From contig CALYTI010000012.1 in NCBI GenBank assembly GCA_945487035.1, positions 1 through 51,455 on the forward strand: a DNA stretch of 51,455 bases, in the 5' to 3' direction. Below, piece by piece: positions 25,599 through 34,796 of this stretch. The notes under the pieces were generated by a model. It did not search any database, had not been told where the DNA came from, and saw nothing but the letters and a program-made list of their open reading frames with translations. Made by a program: the position numbers and the translations under genes. The first letter of the stretch is position 1. Every line of letters begins with the position of its first letter. The DNA is from an uncultured Bacteroidales bacterium (GTDB taxonomy: Bacteria; Bacteroidota; Bacteroidia; Bacteroidales; UBA932).

Positions 25599-27542
25599 GT
25601 GATTGCATCCATTTTGCTTTCAATAGCGCTGTTCTCACAGTCGCCCGATACTCTCTGCAAGGCTGAAGTGCTTGCGGACAGGCATCCTGTCGCCCTGTCG
25701 GCAGCGCCTCTGAGGGTCGAAACACGTGCCGGGATTGAGCGCAGCGGGGCAAAGGAACTGTCGGAAGTACTCCGAACTCTCCCGGGGGTGAGCATCAAGG
25801 ATTACGGCGGAGCGGGCGGCATCAAAACGGTCTCTCTTCGCGGCTTCGGCTCCCAGCACACGCAGATTTCCTATGACGGAATATGCATCAGCGAGCTGCA
25901 GAACGGGCAGGTGGACATCAGCCGCTTCGACCTCGACAATCTCGAAGCCGTATCCGTCACCATAGGTCAGGGCAATGAAATATTCCGCAGCGCCCGCAGT
26001 TTCGCCGGAGCGGGAATCCTCGAACTCCGCAGCGCAAGGCCTGTATTCGAAACGGGGAAAAGCAGCCGCACCGGCATCGGGCTCCGCCTTGGGCAGTGGC
26101 AGAGTTTTCAGGGCAATATAAACCATTCCCATAAACTGTCCGAACGCAGCAGCCTCAGCGTGAACGGCTCCGTCCTCAGCTCGAAGGGCGATTACCCATA
26201 TACCGTAGTCAACGGCCAATACAGCACTACTGAAAGGCGCCTCGGCTCAGAGATGTCCGCCCTCCGGGGCGAGATGAGCCTGTACTCGGATGTTGGGAGA
26301 ACGGGGACTATGACCGCCCGGCTGAGCGGATTTTTCTCGGAACGCGGGCTTCCCGGGCCGGTGATACTCTATACCCAGGACCCGACCGAGCACCTGTGGG
26401 ACAGGGACCTCAGGGCCGATGTGATATGGAATGCTTCCCCTTCCGGGAGGCTGCGTGCTGAAGCCAAGGCTTCCGTGAGCTGGAAATATAACCGCTACAC
26501 CGACAGTTCGCCCGTATATCCCGTACTTGAGGATGAGCGCTTTTCCCAGATGGAATACTACCTTTCGGGCGTTGCTATGTGGTCCTTCTCGGAGCGCTTG
26601 AGGCTCAGCTGTACCCAGGACCTTGCCTACGGGACCCTTGACACTTCTTTCCCCGATTGCGTTTACCCGCGCCGACTCACATCGCTTACGGCCGCTGCTC
26701 TGCAGTATTCCGCACCCGGTTTCACCCTAACCGGCTCTCTTCTCGGCACCTGGATTGGCGAGAGCGTGTCATCCGGAGAGCCCGCACCTGTGCGCAAGCA
26801 TCTCAGCCCTTCGCTTAGCGCAGTGTGGAACCCGGCGGGGATGTTATACCTTCGTGCGGGCTGGAGGGATTCCTTCCGCACCCCTACCTTCAATGATTTG
26901 TATTATTCGAAAATAGGCAATACCGCGCTGAGGCCCGAAACCGCTTCCCAGTTCAACGTCGGGGCGTCCTGGACCCTTACGCGCGGACACTTCGATTTCG
27001 AAATCGACCTTGACATCTACCATAACGATGTGAAGGATAAGATTATAGCTACGCCTACCATGTTCATCTGGCGAATGCGCAATCTGGGACAGGTGTCGAT
27101 GACCGGGGCGGACCTTGGTGTGCGCGGACGTCACTGCTTTGACCGCGGCTTTGTGCTGAATGCGCGGGCATCTTATTCGTATCAATATGCTGTAGATGTG
27201 ACCGATCCGGAGTCGAAGAGCTGGAAAAACCAGATAGCCTACACCCCGCGCAATAGCGGCAGCGCCCTGCTTTCGCTGGAAACCCCGTGGGGGAGGGTGT
27301 CATATACCCTGGTTGCAGTCGGGGAGCGTTATAGCCTTGATCAGAACAAGGCCTCCAACCGTCTGGCTCCATACTGGGACCACGGACTTTCGGTGGGCCG
27401 GGACTGGACACTTCGCGGCTTTAGGTTGACCGTGTCTGCAGAGGCGCTCAATCTCACCGGCAACAACTACGAAATCATCAAGTGCTACCCTATGCCCGGC
27501 CGCTGCTTCCGTTTGACTGTCAAAATAGGGGGTCGGGAATAG
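25599..27542 (+). CDS. BtuB-like TonB-dependent outer-membrane receptor
   Basis: A 647-residue receptor. A short hydrophobic leader (IASILLSIALFSQ) is followed by a TonB-box-like segment and a plug domain: ELSEVLRTLPGVSIKDYGG, KTVSLRGFGSQHTQISYDG and VSVTIGQGNEIF. A 22-strand-type barrel follows, with SFRTPTFNDLYYSKIGNTALRPE (first 19 bases of this motif are near residue 425) and a C-terminal aromatic-ended strand region. It lacks the carboxypeptidase-like N-terminal domain of SusC-type receptors, so it is nearer BtuB-type micronutrient receptors. The start is GTG, since no ATG lies between the upstream stop at 25569 and the leader. It is divergent from the BtuG-like unit; tonB itself is at 47009. 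Confidence 0.85.
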   Translation: MIASILLSIALFSQSPDTLCKAEVLADRHPVALSAAPLRVETRAGIERSGAKELSEVLRTLPGVSIKDYGGAGGIKTVSLRGFGSQHTQISYDGICISELQNGQVDISRFDLDNLEAVSVTIGQGNEIFRSARSFAGAGILELRSARPVFETGKSSRTGIGLRLGQWQSFQGNINHSHKLSERSSLSVNGSVLSSKGDYPYTVVNGQYSTTERRLGSEMSALRGEMSLYSDVGRTGTMTARLSGFFSERGLPGPVILYTQDPTEHLWDRDLRADVIWNASPSGRLRAEAKASVSWKYNRYTDSSPVYPVLEDERFSQMEYYLSGVAMWSFSERLRLSCTQDLAYGTLDTSFPDCVYPRRLTSLTAAALQYSAPGFTLTGSLLGTWIGESVSSGEPAPVRKHLSPSLSAVWNPAGMLYLRAGWRDSFRTPTFNDLYYSKIGNTALRPETASQFNVGASWTLTRGHFDFEIDLDIYHNDVKDKIIATPTMFIWRMRNLGQVSMTGADLGVRGRHCFDRGFVLNARASYSYQYAVDVTDPESKSWKNQIAYTPRNSGSALLSLETPWGRVSYTLVAVGERYSLDQNKASNRLAPYWDHGLSVGRDWTLRGFRLTVSAEALNLTGNNYEIIKCYPMPGRCFRLTVKIGGRE

Positions 27543-27586
27543 CTCGTTGCGCGGTTCTGGAGACGGTCCGCCATTCCAGTAGCCCC

Positions 27587-28372
27587 TTAGACAAGGTCCC
27601 ACAGCTGCTCCACGAGGGGACTGCGGAGGTATTTTGCGGCAATCTTCGGGGAGCGTTTGCCGACATAGTAACGCAGTGAGTCTTCGGCGCGAAGGGCTGC
27701 GAGGGCAGGCCTGACTCCCTTCTGGGGAGAATTGGTGAACGGGCGGAAGAAAATATCGGTTAGGGGGTCGAACCAGCGGTCCATCCTAATCATCTTGCTG
27801 TCCACAATGCCCGGGTCCGAAACATTCACCCTGAACTGAGGATAGTGCTCAGCCAGCGCTATGGTCCAATAGAGCAGCGCCAGCTTGCTCTTCCCGTAAG
27901 TGCGTATCTGCCCGAAGTCCTTCTCCGAAGGAGAAAGTTCCTCAAGCCGCAGGGTGGAATATTTCAAAGAAAGGGAAACCATATTGACTATCCTGGCACC
28001 CGGCTCGAACTGGGGCAATAGAAGACGCGTAAGTAGCGCGGGCATAAAGAAATTGACCGTCATAGTCTTCTCCCTGCCGTCAGCAGCCAGGCTGAAACGG
28101 CGGCACATAGTCCCCGCATTATTGAATATTCCCGCAAGCGGACGGCCCTGAAGAGCCTGCACGAAGCTGCGCACACCCGCCTCGGACTCGAGGTCCAGAA
28201 GCAGGAGCTCAAGCTGTGCATCCGGCACGCAGGCAAGAATCTCATCCATCACCTTGCGCCCGCGTTCGAGATTGCGGCAGGCAAGAATCACAGGCACTCC
28301 TTCCTGTGCCAATTGCCGTGCGGCGACCTTGCCCATACTGCCGCTAGCGCCTGTAACGATAATCGGAGCCAT
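27587..28372 (-). CDS. Short-chain dehydrogenase/reductase (retinol dehydrogenase-like)
   Basis: A 261-residue SDR. Cofactor motif TGASGSMG, NNAG at about residue 88, catalytic Ser in IVNMVSLS, and YGKSK as the YxxxK pair. Arg in ACRNLERGRK after the second strand suggests NADP(H) preference. The C-terminal region with GVRPALAALR resembles the eukaryotic-like retinol dehydrogenase/WW-oxidoreductase SDR group, so a lipid-like or membrane-derived substrate is possible; the real one is unknown. It is the last gene of the flavodiiron-receptor operon, three bases after another SDR, and converges with the BtuB-like gene with a 44-base gap. Confidence 0.82.
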   Translation of the reverse strand: MAPIIVTGASGSMGKVAARQLAQEGVPVILACRNLERGRKVMDEILACVPDAQLELLLLDLESEAGVRSFVQALQGRPLAGIFNNAGTMCRRFSLAADGREKTMTVNFFMPALLTRLLLPQFEPGARIVNMVSLSLKYSTLRLEELSPSEKDFGQIRTYGKSKLALLYWTIALAEHYPQFRVNVSDPGIVDSKMIRMDRWFDPLTDIFFRPFTNSPQKGVRPALAALRAEDSLRYYVGKRSPKIAAKYLRSPLVEQLWDLV

Positions 28373-28375
28373 ATC

Positions 28376-29158
28376 TTAAAAAATCTTCAGCCTGCGGATA
28401 AGTCGCAGCATCCAGGTTGGAATCAGGGCTACCAGCACATTCAGCAGCTTGGTGTAGAAGCCCGGCGTAATTTGAGGCCGGCCGCGAAGTGCAGCACGGA
28501 CCGCTCTGCGCGCAAGGCGTTCCGGAGTCATAATGTAGCCCACCAGCAGTCCCGCCTTCATCGCGGCCGGCTTCAGGTTGTACAGGGTAGTAGCGATTGC
28601 TCCCGGCCGGACGCAGGTCACGCTCACCCCCTTATCCTTCAGTTCAACATAGGTCGAGCGGGAAAAGAGCTGCAGAAAGCCCTTTGTGGAAGAATAAGTC
28701 GCCATCCTCTGGATGCCGAATAGAGAAGTAACGCTGGACATATTGATAACGTGACCGTGCCCGCGTTCCACCATATCCTTGGTGAAATAGTACTGAAGCA
28801 TAGCAGGAGTATGGACGTGAAGCATCAGAATCAGCGAATTGAACTGCTCCGAATCATCGAGGAAATCCCTGTCGTGATACACCCCCGCATTATTGACCAG
28901 AAACTCCACTTCCAACTGCCTTTCCTTGCACCAGCAGTAAAGCTGCTTTGCCGCATCCTGAGTTCCTAGGTCCATAGTAACAGCCTCAACCTCAACCGAA
29001 TAGTCCGTCCTGATAATCTGCGCTTTCTCCTCAAGCGCCGGTCCCTCGTTGCTTACAATCACCAGATTGTAGCCGCGGGAAGCGAGTTCCCTTGCGTAAG
29101 CGTAACCGATGCCGGAGCTGGCTCCGGTCACCAATGCATATTCCTTTACTTTATCCAT
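28376..29158 (-). CDS. Short-chain dehydrogenase/reductase
   Basis: A 260-residue SDR with TGASSGIG, NNAG, INMSSVTS and YSSTK (catalytic Ser, Tyr and Lys). The C-terminus (about 235-260) is hydrophobic then strongly basic, LLNVLVALIPTWMLRLIRRLKIF, which suggests membrane attachment as in hydroxysteroid or ketoacyl-type dehydrogenases. Substrate is unknown. Its start overlaps the end of the DUF4249 lipoprotein gene by 13 bases, and it is followed by a second SDR after three bases, so the two reductases are made from the same message. Confidence 0.83.
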   Translation of the reverse strand: MDKVKEYALVTGASSGIGYAYARELASRGYNLVIVSNEGPALEEKAQIIRTDYSVEVEAVTMDLGTQDAAKQLYCWCKERQLEVEFLVNNAGVYHDRDFLDDSEQFNSLILMLHVHTPAMLQYYFTKDMVERGHGHVINMSSVTSLFGIQRMATYSSTKGFLQLFSRSTYVELKDKGVSVTCVRPGAIATTLYNLKPAAMKAGLLVGYIMTPERLARRAVRAALRGRPQITPGFYTKLLNVLVALIPTWMLRLIRRLKIF

Positions 29159-30030
29159 CCCCTGAGTGAATATCCCCCAAGCACGCCATAGCCGCCGTCC
29201 ACATTGCTGTACGCGAAATTGGACGGAGCAAGGCCGAGCATCGAGAGCACATTGTTGTTTTTATTGTATTCGGCATTCAGATAGCCGTAAAGTTCTTCCG
29301 AAAGGGTATAAAGCAGAAGCATATAATCCTGACCTTCAGATTCAATATACGACACTTCTACGCTCAGACGCTTGTCCGAGCCGACCTCCTTTCCATTGAA
29401 TATGGCACCATCCAAGGCTTCACAGACATAGAGGAAAGGCAAGCGGACCTCCCTGAAATCCGGAGACAAAGCACCGAGCAGAGTTTCATCCGAGCCCGGT
29501 TTTGAAAGTGGCATTGAGGCGATGTTTCTGAATTGGTCGTCGGTGCGGATGACAGCCACTGCAAATTTGCTGTCTTCATCTAAGGACTCATCAAACTGGA
29601 TGTTGTAGATAATATTTCCTTCAACCATACTGGAATCTGCCGAAAAGCCCAGCATCTCAGGGATGGTTGTGCACGCCGTTGCAACGCCGGTTTCCTTGGT
29701 GGAAATGGTAAACTCCAGTTCATCCCCTTCGCTGTAATCCACCTCACTGCGCCAGCCGAGATTGCCTTCTTCGGCAAGTCCGACCTCAGTGCCGTTGACC
29801 TTGAGGGACACATCTCTCAAGGTGTATTTGTGAGCGTCACTGCGGGTACCGCCGACGGACACTGCCTTATAGACATAAATAGGCGAGCTGCTGAAGGGAC
29901 TTACCATTCCCTGCAGGAAAATCCTCGGGCGGGTATCCTCAACCTTCACATCAAACTCCTCCTCGCAGGAGCTGAAAAGGCAGGCTGCTGCGAGCAGGGA
30001 CAATATTGAGTATTTCTTTAGAATTTCCAT
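29146..30030 (-). CDS. DUF4249 family surface lipoprotein
   Basis: A 294-residue lipoprotein with lipobox ending FSSC (Cys22). The next residues are EEEFDVK, an acidic stretch like the lipoprotein export signal for surface display in Bacteroidetes. The C-terminal motif NVDGGYGVLGGYS and internal YVYKAVSVGG fit DUF4249. Members are usually encoded with a TonB-dependent receptor, as here: the start overlaps the receptor stop by 13 bases. The likely role is a surface lid or ligand-binding partner of that receptor. Ligand is unknown. Confidence 0.87.
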   Translation of the reverse strand: MEILKKYSILSLLAAACLFSSCEEEFDVKVEDTRPRIFLQGMVSPFSSSPIYVYKAVSVGGTRSDAHKYTLRDVSLKVNGTEVGLAEEGNLGWRSEVDYSEGDELEFTISTKETGVATACTTIPEMLGFSADSSMVEGNIIYNIQFDESLDEDSKFAVAVIRTDDQFRNIASMPLSKPGSDETLLGALSPDFREVRLPFLYVCEALDGAIFNGKEVGSDKRLSVEVSYIESEGQDYMLLLYTLSEELYGYLNAEYNKNNNVLSMLGLAPSNFAYSNVDGGYGVLGGYSLRGWIK

Positions 30031-32252
30031 AAATAACTGATAGACGGTACTATAGGTATCAAGCCGTAAGCAATGCCCACCATCTTTCCATCCCTTTCTT
30101 CTATCATACCGAACATAGGGTTGATGTGGCAGTAGGCGTTATATACACTGATATTGAAGGTGCGCTCCCCTCCCTTGCGGGTCTTGTGGTGCCAGTTGAA
30201 GCCGAGGTCCAGCCGGTGATAAGGCGGCAGGGTGTAGTTGTTTGGAGAGCCGTAGATTTCATATTGCACCCCATTCTCCTGGTCCCAAACATAGGCGCTC
30301 TTGCCCGTGAAACGGTTGCCCGAATGGAATATCCATCCAGCGTACAGCTCGAAGCGGCGGTTGAAGCGGTAGGAGCCGGTAAGATTGATGCGGTGACGGT
30401 TGTCGTTGCGGTCCGGGTACCAGGTGTAATATGAATTCTCAAAGAAGCGCTCGCTCCTGGAAAGGGTGTAGTTGGCTCCGAACTGGAGATTGCGCGTGCG
30501 GTATTCGATGCTGAGCTCTGCTCCGTAGGCGCGGCCCTTGCCTTCACTGAACACATCCTCCCAACGGTCGATCTGCGGGAGCATAGTGTTGACGCCGGTG
30601 TACTCATACATATTGGTCATCCGCTTGTAGAAGCACTCCACGTCGAGGCTGAGGCCCCGCGAGAACTTGTAGATGAAACCCAACACACCCTGGTCCGAAT
30701 GCATAGGCTTGATGAGTGCGGTAGAAGGCATCCAAAGGTTGGTAGGCAGGTCGAGATAGGTCGCCGCCACCTGATGGGAGAACTGGTTCATAGTGGACCA
30801 GGAGCCCTTCAGGGACAGGTTGTCGCTCAGGAAAACGCGCGCCGCAACTCTGGGTTCAAGCCTCTCATAGACCTTGCCCGCCACGAAGAAAAGGGAGTTG
30901 CGAAGGCCCAGGTTGAGCTTCGCTCTTTCGGAGAACGATATTTCATCCTCGAAATACAGGCCCAGCTCTCCCCCGCCGTAAGTCTTGGATTGCGCATCCT
31001 CTTCCTTGAGCAGGCTCAGCCCGTTATAGAGAATGTCCGTACTGGACGAACGGTCAGGGTCATAGGTATGCGCCACGAAGTCTCCGCCGAAGCGCAGCGA
31101 ATGGGCAGAGAAACGCTTGGAGTAGAAATTGACGCTGGCGCCGGTGTCGAAGACACGGGAGCGGTTGTATTCATCGAGCTTGATGCTCACACTTTCCTTT
31201 CCTCCCTGCTCGTTTACCGTCTCTTCATACATATCGGTCAGGAAGCCCATATTGGAAGCATAGCGGGTGTGGTAGAGCTGCGCATCCATCAGCAGGGTCT
31301 CAGTCCACTTCTTCTCCCATTTGAGGGTGCCGAGGGTATTGCCCCAACGCAGGTCGAAGTCCATCGAAGCATCACTTTTGCTTTGGGTTTCAGGATCTTC
31401 TTCGGTGAGTACTTTCATCATCGCGTTGCCGAAGTCCTGACCATAATAGGCCGAAAAGGAGAGTTTGCTGTTTTCTGAAAACTTATGGGTTAGTTTGAGG
31501 TTGAAATCCCCGAAATCATAGTGGGAGGATGCGGCCATCTCCTCATCCAATGGATTGGTAATAAAGAGCATAGCAATACCCTTGACTATATCGGTCCAGG
31601 TCCTGCGCATTCCGAAATTGAGGGAAGTCCTGCCTTTGACTAACGGTCCGTCCACCTGGATGCGCCCATCCACCAGGCCGAGCGAAGCGCTGCCGTGCCA
31701 GCTGTCGAAACCGCCTTCGTTCACGCTCACATCCACAACAGAAGAGAGCCTTCCGCCGTAGCGCGCCGGGAAGCCTCCCTTGTAGAAATCCACATTCTGA
31801 ACCACATCGGTATTGAAAGATGAGAACAGGCCAATCAGATGGGTCACCTGATACATAGGCACTCCGTCTATCAGAAAGAGGTTGTCGGAACCGTCGCCTC
31901 CGCGCACATACAGGCCGCTCATAAGTTCCGTTCCGGAAGCCACTCCCGGCAGCTGCTGGAGTATGCGGATAAGGTCAGGGGTACCGAAGGTTGCATAGCC
32001 CATCGAAAGGACCTCCGGAGAGATTCGGGTAAGGCTGGTCTGCGTGACAGCGGTGCGCTTCTGCTTGTCCGCCTCAACTATAGCAGCGTTGAGGGTATCG
32101 ATGTCAGGCATAGAAAGTTCCTCAAAAGTAGGCTGCACGGCTTTCCGCACCACCTTCTTTTTGACCTGCCGCTGCTCTGCCGGCCCGGCAATAGCGCTGA
32201 GCGGCAGAAGGGCAAGGCCGAGGAGCAATAATATTCTATGAAAGAATCGCAT
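30018..32252 (-). CDS. TonB-dependent outer-membrane receptor, DUF4249-associated
   Basis: A 744-residue receptor. Signal peptide MRFFHRILLLLGLALLPLSA, then a Lys/Arg-rich linker (about 25-40), then a plug with DLIRILQQLPGVASG, GLYVRGGDGSDNLFLIDGVPM and FPARYGGRLSSVVDV. The barrel ends in SYLWKF with terminal Phe. The N-terminal carboxypeptidase regulatory-like domain common in such receptors is absent. ATG 32252 was chosen over a TTG two codons upstream. The gene begins 17 bases inside the flavodiiron protein gene and ends inside the DUF4249 gene, so all three are co-translated. Confidence 0.9.
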   Translation of the reverse strand: MRFFHRILLLLGLALLPLSAIAGPAEQRQVKKKVVRKAVQPTFEELSMPDIDTLNAAIVEADKQKRTAVTQTSLTRISPEVLSMGYATFGTPDLIRILQQLPGVASGTELMSGLYVRGGDGSDNLFLIDGVPMYQVTHLIGLFSSFNTDVVQNVDFYKGGFPARYGGRLSSVVDVSVNEGGFDSWHGSASLGLVDGRIQVDGPLVKGRTSLNFGMRRTWTDIVKGIAMLFITNPLDEEMAASSHYDFGDFNLKLTHKFSENSKLSFSAYYGQDFGNAMMKVLTEEDPETQSKSDASMDFDLRWGNTLGTLKWEKKWTETLLMDAQLYHTRYASNMGFLTDMYEETVNEQGGKESVSIKLDEYNRSRVFDTGASVNFYSKRFSAHSLRFGGDFVAHTYDPDRSSSTDILYNGLSLLKEEDAQSKTYGGGELGLYFEDEISFSERAKLNLGLRNSLFFVAGKVYERLEPRVAARVFLSDNLSLKGSWSTMNQFSHQVAATYLDLPTNLWMPSTALIKPMHSDQGVLGFIYKFSRGLSLDVECFYKRMTNMYEYTGVNTMLPQIDRWEDVFSEGKGRAYGAELSIEYRTRNLQFGANYTLSRSERFFENSYYTWYPDRNDNRHRINLTGSYRFNRRFELYAGWIFHSGNRFTGKSAYVWDQENGVQYEIYGSPNNYTLPPYHRLDLGFNWHHKTRKGGERTFNISVYNAYCHINPMFGMIEERDGKMVGIAYGLIPIVPSISYLWKF

Positions 32253-33399
32253 CGGCAAGAGCTTCGAGAGCCGAAATATCGGAAGTCTTCAAAGCTCCCT
32301 TGATTGTAACTGAAGGCTCGACTATGGTGATATCCTTCATCCTTTCGAGCGCTGCACGCATAGTGCGGGCGGCAGCTGGAGCCCAGGAGCCGTTCTCCAC
32401 CAGGCCTACCTTCTTGCCCTGCCAGCACTTGTGCGCAAGGTGGGTGAGAAGCTGCTCCATCTTAGGGAATACTCCGCCTTCATAAGTCGGAGCTGCAAAT
32501 ATTACGCGCCCGTAACGGAAAGCATCCTCAATGCACTCGTGGAAGTCTTCCTCCGAGAGGTCGGCGCAGGCAACTTTAGGGCAGCCCTTGGCTTGGAGAA
32601 TTTCAACAAGCTTCTCTGCGGCCTTTGCGGTGTTGCCGTGAAGGGAACCGTAAACCACAAACACGCCTTCGGTCTCCACACCATAGCCAGTCCAAATCGT
32701 ATAGAGACGCAGAGCCTCCGCGAGCAATTCGCCCTGGAGGATAGGTCCGTGAAGGGCGCATACGGTCTTGATATCCAGCTTCTTTGCCTTCTCGAGAACG
32801 AGTTTTGCAGGTGCGCCGTATTTGCCGACTATGTTGAAATAGTAGCGGCGGGCTTCGCAGGCCCAGTCTCCTTCGTCAGCGTCATATACTCCGAACTTGC
32901 CGAAGGCATCAGCGCTGAAGAGCACCTTCTCGCTCGGCTCGTAGCTCATAATCACCTCCGGCCAGTGAACCATAGGCGCCGCAATGAAATGCAGGCTGTG
33001 GGAGCCGAGTTCGAGTACATCGCCTTCCTTGACAGCAAGAGTCTTGGCGCTGAAGTTCTCGAAATAAAGAGGAATCATAGCAAGCGCCTTGGCGGAAGCC
33101 ACGACCGTAATCTCAGGATACTCTGCTACCGTTTCGGCAATGAGGGCAGCGTGGTCCGGCTCCATATGGTGCACAACCAGATAATCCGGAGTGCGTCCCC
33201 CAAGCTCAGCGTGAAGCCTGTCCTTCCACAACTGCGCTGTGCGCGCATCGGTAGTATCGAGTATGGCAACCTTTTCGTCAAGGATGAGATATGAGTTGTA
33301 GCACATTCCGTCAGGAAGCGCAAACTGGTTTTCGAAAAGCTTGATTCCGGTATCGTCAACGCCAATATAACGAATGGAATCTGAGATAAATCTATTCAT
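32236..33399 (-). CDS. Flavodiiron protein (FprA-type A-type flavoprotein)
   Basis: Reduces O2 to water or NO to N2O, protecting anaerobes. The 387-residue protein has an N-terminal metallo-beta-lactamase-like domain with all diiron ligands: H-x-E-x-D-H in HHMEPDH, His in MVHWPEV, Asp in FSADAFG and His in CALHGPI. The C-terminal flavodoxin domain starts VFVVYGSLHGNTAKAAEKL (FMN phosphate loop) and continues with FAAPTYEGGVFP. There is no rubredoxin extension, so electrons come from a separate donor. It is the first gene of an operon with a TonB receptor, DUF4249 lipoprotein and two SDRs, which is an unexpected pairing of oxygen defence and uptake. Confidence 0.93.
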   Translation of the reverse strand: MNRFISDSIRYIGVDDTGIKLFENQFALPDGMCYNSYLILDEKVAILDTTDARTAQLWKDRLHAELGGRTPDYLVVHHMEPDHAALIAETVAEYPEITVVASAKALAMIPLYFENFSAKTLAVKEGDVLELGSHSLHFIAAPMVHWPEVIMSYEPSEKVLFSADAFGKFGVYDADEGDWACEARRYYFNIVGKYGAPAKLVLEKAKKLDIKTVCALHGPILQGELLAEALRLYTIWTGYGVETEGVFVVYGSLHGNTAKAAEKLVEILQAKGCPKVACADLSEEDFHECIEDAFRYGRVIFAAPTYEGGVFPKMEQLLTHLAHKCWQGKKVGLVENGSWAPAAARTMRAALERMKDITIVEPSVTIKGALKTSDISALEALADAILS

Positions 33400-33424
33400 A
33401 ATAATGCGGTTTTATAGTTGTGCA

Positions 33425-33432
33425 CAAATATA
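33425..33432 (-). promoter_or_regulatory. Promoter -7 box for the flavodiiron operon
   Basis: The minus strand reads TATATTTG, an exact TAnnTTTG match, 26-33 bases before the ATG at 33399. No perfect TTTG was found at the expected distance upstream. The box lies just past the stop of the AAA/DUF4143 gene (33451). Confidence 0.55.
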
Positions 33433-33450
33433 ATGAATTATAGAGCAAGT

Positions 33451-34728
33451 CTATAACGAATCCAGGAAGGAATCCATAGCATATAGAGGAATGGTCTCCA
33501 TCAAGGCGGATTTGGTATGGGCTTCGAGCGAGGCGCGTATGCCCTGGCGGCCCGGATTCGCAGCCATAAAGGTTTTGAGGGCCTTGGAATTGCCGTTCGG
33601 ACTGGCATTCACCTCGACTGCAACTATTCTTGCCGATGTCTGGATAATATAATCCATAGCAACAAGAGAGCCCGTCCTTGCATAATAATAAACCGGGAAG
33701 TCCATAGACCTCAGTTTCTGGGAGATAAGCTGGCGCGGAAAAGCATCGTTATAGCCGTCACTCACCGCCGCTCCGAGCAGCAGCTCCTCCGGCTCCACAC
33801 CGAGCTTTGCTCCGAGAAGGCCTGTATCCAAAGGATATAGGACAAAGGAGTCTTCATCCCTATAATAATCCAGAGGTAGCGAGGCTGTTGAGACCTTGTC
33901 GGTTCTGTAAAGCAGCCCCTTCTGTACCAGTTGCCGGACAGCAGGCATATAATCCTTGAAGCGGGCAGCCTTTTTGATATCGGCAAAGATGAATTTGTGA
34001 TTCTCCTGAGTCATCCTCGTATGGACAGCATCCCAGACTTCCTTCTGCTTGCGTGTGAGATTGGTTTCAATAGCCTGAAGGATGTGCGAATGCATCTGAC
34101 GAACAGCAAAAGGTCCGAGTTCCTTGTTCTCGGCATAGGCTGCAACAACAGAAGGCATTCCTCCGCAGAAACAATATTGCTTCAGATAGTCCTCAAAAGT
34201 TGAAGATAGGGCGCGGATGCTGTCCCACTGCCTTTTCTGTAAGAGTTCGTAAAGGTATTTCTGATCCATCGCGAGCAGATACTCTGAGAAGTTCATCGGA
34301 TGGAGGGTCAACTGGTCAAGCGCATCGAAAGGAATCTTTTCGTAAGCAACATCTCCATCGCAGAAAGTGCCGCAGGCGATAAGGTCGAGAGCTGGTGCAT
34401 CTTCGCTGAAGTCACGAAGGAGATCTACGGCATCGGGGCAATATTGGATATCGTCAAGGATGAGGAGGGTCTCCCCCGGAGTGATGTCGCAACGGTAAAG
34501 GGTGGACAGCATTCGGAGCACTTTGGTCACTTCGGGCTGGTTGCGGAAGATGGACTTGAGTATGGGCTGGTCAAGGAAACTGAAGCGGGCAAACTTGACG
34601 TATTCGGTTTTTCCGAACTCCTTGATGATATAAGTTTTTCCTACCATAGGAGCACCGGTGAGAAGGAGAGGATGGTGGCTTCTGTTACGCTTCCACTCAA
34701 GCAGTTGCTTATAAATATCTCTTTGCAT
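33451..34728 (-). CDS. AAA-14/DUF4143 family ATPase
   Basis: A 425-residue protein. The N-terminal AAA-14 domain has Walker A GAPMVGKTY and Walker B LLILDDIQ, followed by PMNFSEYLLAMD. The C-terminal DUF4143 part has YCFCGGMPSVVAAY, SHILQAIE, a winged-helix-like middle and a nuclease-fold-like end with YYYARTGSLVAMDYIIQ and VAVEVNAS. This two-domain family is very common in gut Bacteroidetes, mobile between genomes, and of unresolved function. The real start is ATG 34728; an upstream TTG at 34746 was rejected. It stands alone, with repeats near its probable promoter. Confidence 0.88.
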   Translation of the reverse strand: MQRDIYKQLLEWKRNRSHHPLLLTGAPMVGKTYIIKEFGKTEYVKFARFSFLDQPILKSIFRNQPEVTKVLRMLSTLYRCDITPGETLLILDDIQYCPDAVDLLRDFSEDAPALDLIACGTFCDGDVAYEKIPFDALDQLTLHPMNFSEYLLAMDQKYLYELLQKRQWDSIRALSSTFEDYLKQYCFCGGMPSVVAAYAENKELGPFAVRQMHSHILQAIETNLTRKQKEVWDAVHTRMTQENHKFIFADIKKAARFKDYMPAVRQLVQKGLLYRTDKVSTASLPLDYYRDEDSFVLYPLDTGLLGAKLGVEPEELLLGAAVSDGYNDAFPRQLISQKLRSMDFPVYYYARTGSLVAMDYIIQTSARIVAVEVNASPNGNSKALKTFMAANPGRQGIRASLEAHTKSALMETIPLYAMDSFLDSL

Positions 34729-34744
34729 AAGGCTATTTCGTTTC

Positions 34745-34796
34745 AAAGTGCAATTTACACTTTTTTAGGCATATTACAAGAAATATTACACTTTTT
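34745..34796. repeat. Direct and inverted repeats upstream of the AAA/DUF4143 gene
   Basis: TTACACTTTTT occurs at 34755-34765 and again at 34786-34796, 31 bases apart, close to three helical turns. The first copy also forms an inverted pair, AAAGTG (34745-34750) with CACTTT (34758-34763). They lie 17 to 68 bases before the ATPase ATG, where an operator would be expected. Confidence 0.5.
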
